NCBI GenBank assembly: GCA_016124235.1
Contig: WGOC01000005.1
Coordinates: 18,714 to 82,713 of the forward strand
Reading direction: 5' to 3'
From: a bacterium
GTDB taxonomy: Bacteria > Verrucomicrobiota > Verrucomicrobiia > Limisphaerales > RI-55
Length of the DNA: 64,000 nt
This document shows positions 61,766 through 64,000 of this stretch, in pieces (position 1 is the stretch's first letter; every line of letters begins with the position of its first letter). Made by a program: the position numbers and the translations under genes. The notes beneath the pieces are model-generated. The model was not told where the DNA came from. It saw only the letters and a list, made by a program, of their open reading frames with translations, and did no database searches.

Positions 61766-64000
61766 TTACTTCGTTTTCAACTTCAGTATCGAGATCGAAT
61801 ACGGCGGCAAGTCGCGGGCAAACCGGGAACTCAAGCCGTCGACTTTTTCCGTGCGCGGCACAATGTGACGGGGATCTTCGAGGGAATTCGTGTCGTCGGG
61901 GCTATTGGCCGTCAACGACACCATCTCGCCATCGGATTCAATCTTCTCAGCGCCGGCGATTTGGATTTTGACCGGTCGAGCGGCACCGGCGGTATTTACG
62001 AGCTTCAAATAGATGACCCCGCTTTTGCTGTCGCGTGTCGCATCGAAAAAGACTTCCCGGATTTGACGGGCCGGTGGCGTGCTCCCCCGAAATGCCCGCG
62101 GCTGCCAGGTGCGCATCGGGATGTACTGCGAATCGGTGGCGAGGATTTCGTCACCGTGCAGCGTGCTGAACATCTGCTGGGCATAATACGAGGGCGAACC
62201 GTAACTGTTCAACGCGTCATAGCCGATCAAATCGGAGCTCCATTGCATCGACCGGCCGCGTCCGGTGAGCTGACTGACGTTGACGAACAGCGGCGCAAAA
62301 CACTCCAACAAAACGATGTCGGAATTGCGTTCCATGCCCGTCATCCATGCCGCGTCGCCGAGCGCGCCGGTCATGTTCGGCGTGGGCGATCCGACCCGCG
62401 TGGCCCATTCGCCACAAAAGATCTTCGTCTTGTTGGTGCGCGAATAGTCGTCGTAGTCGAGCGCATGCGCCATCATGTCTTCCAGACCACGATAATAGTG
62501 CTCATCCACCAGGTCCGGCACACGACTATGAACAACCTGCGCTGGGTGCTCATAACCCATGGTGGAAATAATCTGCAGGTTTGGATACTTCGCCTTGATG
62601 GCGTCATAGAACTGCGCAAAGCGGCCTTCGTAACTGCCGCTGCGGTCGAACCAGTCTTCATTTCCGATCTCCACGTAGGTCAGCGGAAACGGCTTGGGAT
62701 GCCCGTCCCGCGCTCGTTGGGCTCCCCATTTTGTCGTGGTGTCGCCGGTGACATATTCGATCTCCTCCAACGCCTCCTGCACGTAGGGTTCCAAAGCGGG
62801 TCCCGCTTCGATATATTTCCGGTCCAACGTGTAGCCCGCGAAGACGCCCAGCAACGGCTCCATGTGCAGGTCCTCACACCACTCCAGAAACTCCAGCAAA
62901 CCGAAACCGTCCGTGGACCAATAGCCCCAAGGACTGCGATGGCCCGGCCGTTCCGCCACGTCGCCGATGGTTTCCTTCCAGTTGAAGCGTTCAGAAAGCC
63001 GGCTGCCTTCGAGGTAATTGCCGCCGGGAAAGCGCAGAAACGACGGCTTCATGTCCGCGAGCAATTGCATGATGTCCGGACGGGTACCGTTGGGACGGTT
63101 ATTATAGGTTGGCGGAAACAGCGAAACGTTCTGGAACCAAACCGTGCCGGGCTGGGTCGTCGTGATGACAAAGCGATTGTCCTTCGAGGGTTCAACCTGC
63201 CTGGTTTTCAGGGTGACTTCATATTTCTTCCAGTCACTGGAAACGCTGGAAACTTCGGCGTCGGCGAACACGGTTTTGCCATCGGCGCTTTCGATCGAAA
63301 GGTTCAGTGGTCCGGAAGAGTTCTCCGCGCGCGCATAAAACGACGCCCGGTACTCCGTGTTCGGGCGGACGGGGATCCCCCAGTAACCGCCGTTCGCAAT
63401 CCCGGCCGGAGAGTCCTTCGATGCCTTGCTCGCGTCCAATTTCAGGCTGAGGTTCAATGCCGTGTTGAGCGGTTGATTGGTGTCAATCCCCATCGTCGCA
63501 CCACCAACCGCATCCCAGAAATCTGGATTTCGGACGTTCGACTTGAATGTGCGATTGCGAATCAACTCCCCATAAATGCCGCCTTCATAGGCGAAGTTGA
63601 TTTCCTCGGTCATCAACCCGTAGAGCATGGGGCTCACCTGGCCAGTGACTTTGCCCGCGTCGATTTTCAAAACCGCAGGTCCGGCGGGCGCAGTTGGAGT
63701 GAACGCGGTATCGACGGCAGCGGTTGCCGCGGCTGCCGCGGGCGCGGGCGTTGCCGCACTCGCCCCGACCGCAGACTGCGGGATGATTTCAATCGCATTG
63801 ATCTGCGGGTTCTCGACCTTGGGAGTGAACGTCACCTTGATCTTGCCGTCAGTGACTTCGACGGGAACCGTTTCCACGTAAGCCTTCAAAGCTCCACCGG
63901 CTTTGACCCAGACGTCGAAGTCCTTGAACTCTTTACCCTGGACATTGAAGGAAAACACCCGCTGACCCGGCCCGGTGATGCCTTCGAACGTTTCGGCAAA
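61766..64000 (-). CDS. GH51 alpha-L-arabinofuranosidase with N-terminal malectin-like domain, N-terminus beyond window end
   Basis: Frame stays open past 63958 (FAETFEGITGPGQRVFSFNVQGKEFKDFDVWVKAGGALKAY: malectin-like); linker ASAATPAPAAAAATAAV; SPMLYGLMTEEINFAYEGGIYGELIRNRTF; YVEIGNEDWFDRSGSYEGRFAQFYDAIKAKYP. Confidence 0.93.
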   Translation of the reverse strand, partial: FAETFEGITGPGQRVFSFNVQGKEFKDFDVWVKAGGALKAYVETVPVEVTDGKIKVTFTPKVENPQINAIEIIPQSAVGASAATPAPAAAAATAAVDTAFTPTAPAGPAVLKIDAGKVTGQVSPMLYGLMTEEINFAYEGGIYGELIRNRTFKSNVRNPDFWDAVGGATMGIDTNQPLNTALNLSLKLDASKASKDSPAGIANGGYWGIPVRPNTEYRASFYARAENSSGPLNLSIESADGKTVFADAEVSSVSSDWKKYEVTLKTRQVEPSKDNRFVITTTQPGTVWFQNVSLFPPTYNNRPNGTRPDIMQLLADMKPSFLRFPGGNYLEGSRLSERFNWKETIGDVAERPGHRSPWGYWSTDGFGLLEFLEWCEDLHMEPLLGVFAGYTLDRKYIEAGPALEPYVQEALEEIEYVTGDTTTKWGAQRARDGHPKPFPLTYVEIGNEDWFDRSGSYEGRFAQFYDAIKAKYPNLQIISTMGYEHPAQVVHSRVPDLVDEHYYRGLEDMMAHALDYDDYSRTNKTKIFCGEWATRVGSPTPNMTGALGDAAWMTGMERNSDIVLLECFAPLFVNVSQLTGRGRSMQWSSDLIGYDALNSYGSPSYYAQQMFSTLHGDEILATDSQYIPMRTWQPRAFRGSTPPARQIREVFFDATRDSKSGVIYLKLVNTAGAARPVKIQIAGAEKIESDGEMVSLTANSPDDTNSLEDPRHIVPRTEKVDGLSSRFARDLPPYSISILKLKTK

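Overview
Window from a GC-rich bacterial chromosome, probably Verrucomicrobia-like (inferred from gene content: PEP-CTERM/VPDSG-type sorting signals, sigma factor plus WD40 Ser/Thr kinase pairs, SusCD-free glycan loci). About 36 coding regions are supported. (1) 1-14 kb: giant secreted Ig-like/carboxypeptidase-regulatory-type protein with an internal PEP-CTERM-like signal followed in frame by a second signal-peptide-like segment; M48 protease; VPDSG-type exported protein; NarL-type response regulator and beta-propeller (Reg_prop/Y_Y_Y) histidine kinase. (2) 13.7-21.6 kb: XylR/AraC-type regulator followed by a compact pectin/uronate operon (GH28, rhamnogalacturonan acetylesterase, TRAP transporter, UxaC). 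(3) 21.8-36.8 kb: surface/signalling region with a YadA-head-like repeat protein, WD40 Ser/Thr kinase plus sigma factor, a kelch-type protein with about 16 'STAGNATxxN' repeats, a metallophosphoesterase and three atypical pseudopilin-like genes. (4) 37.4-64 kb: large L-arabinose/arabinan locus (carboxylesterase, SASA esterase plus a remnant of a second copy, GH127, sugar ABC transporter, araD-araB-araA, second XylR-type regulator, GH51, GH95, GPH/MFS transporter, GH3, GH43 with a fascin-like C-terminus, malectin-like+GH51). No CRISPR array, rRNA, tRNA or transposase was recognised. All functional assignments come from reading motifs in the translations; no database search was run.
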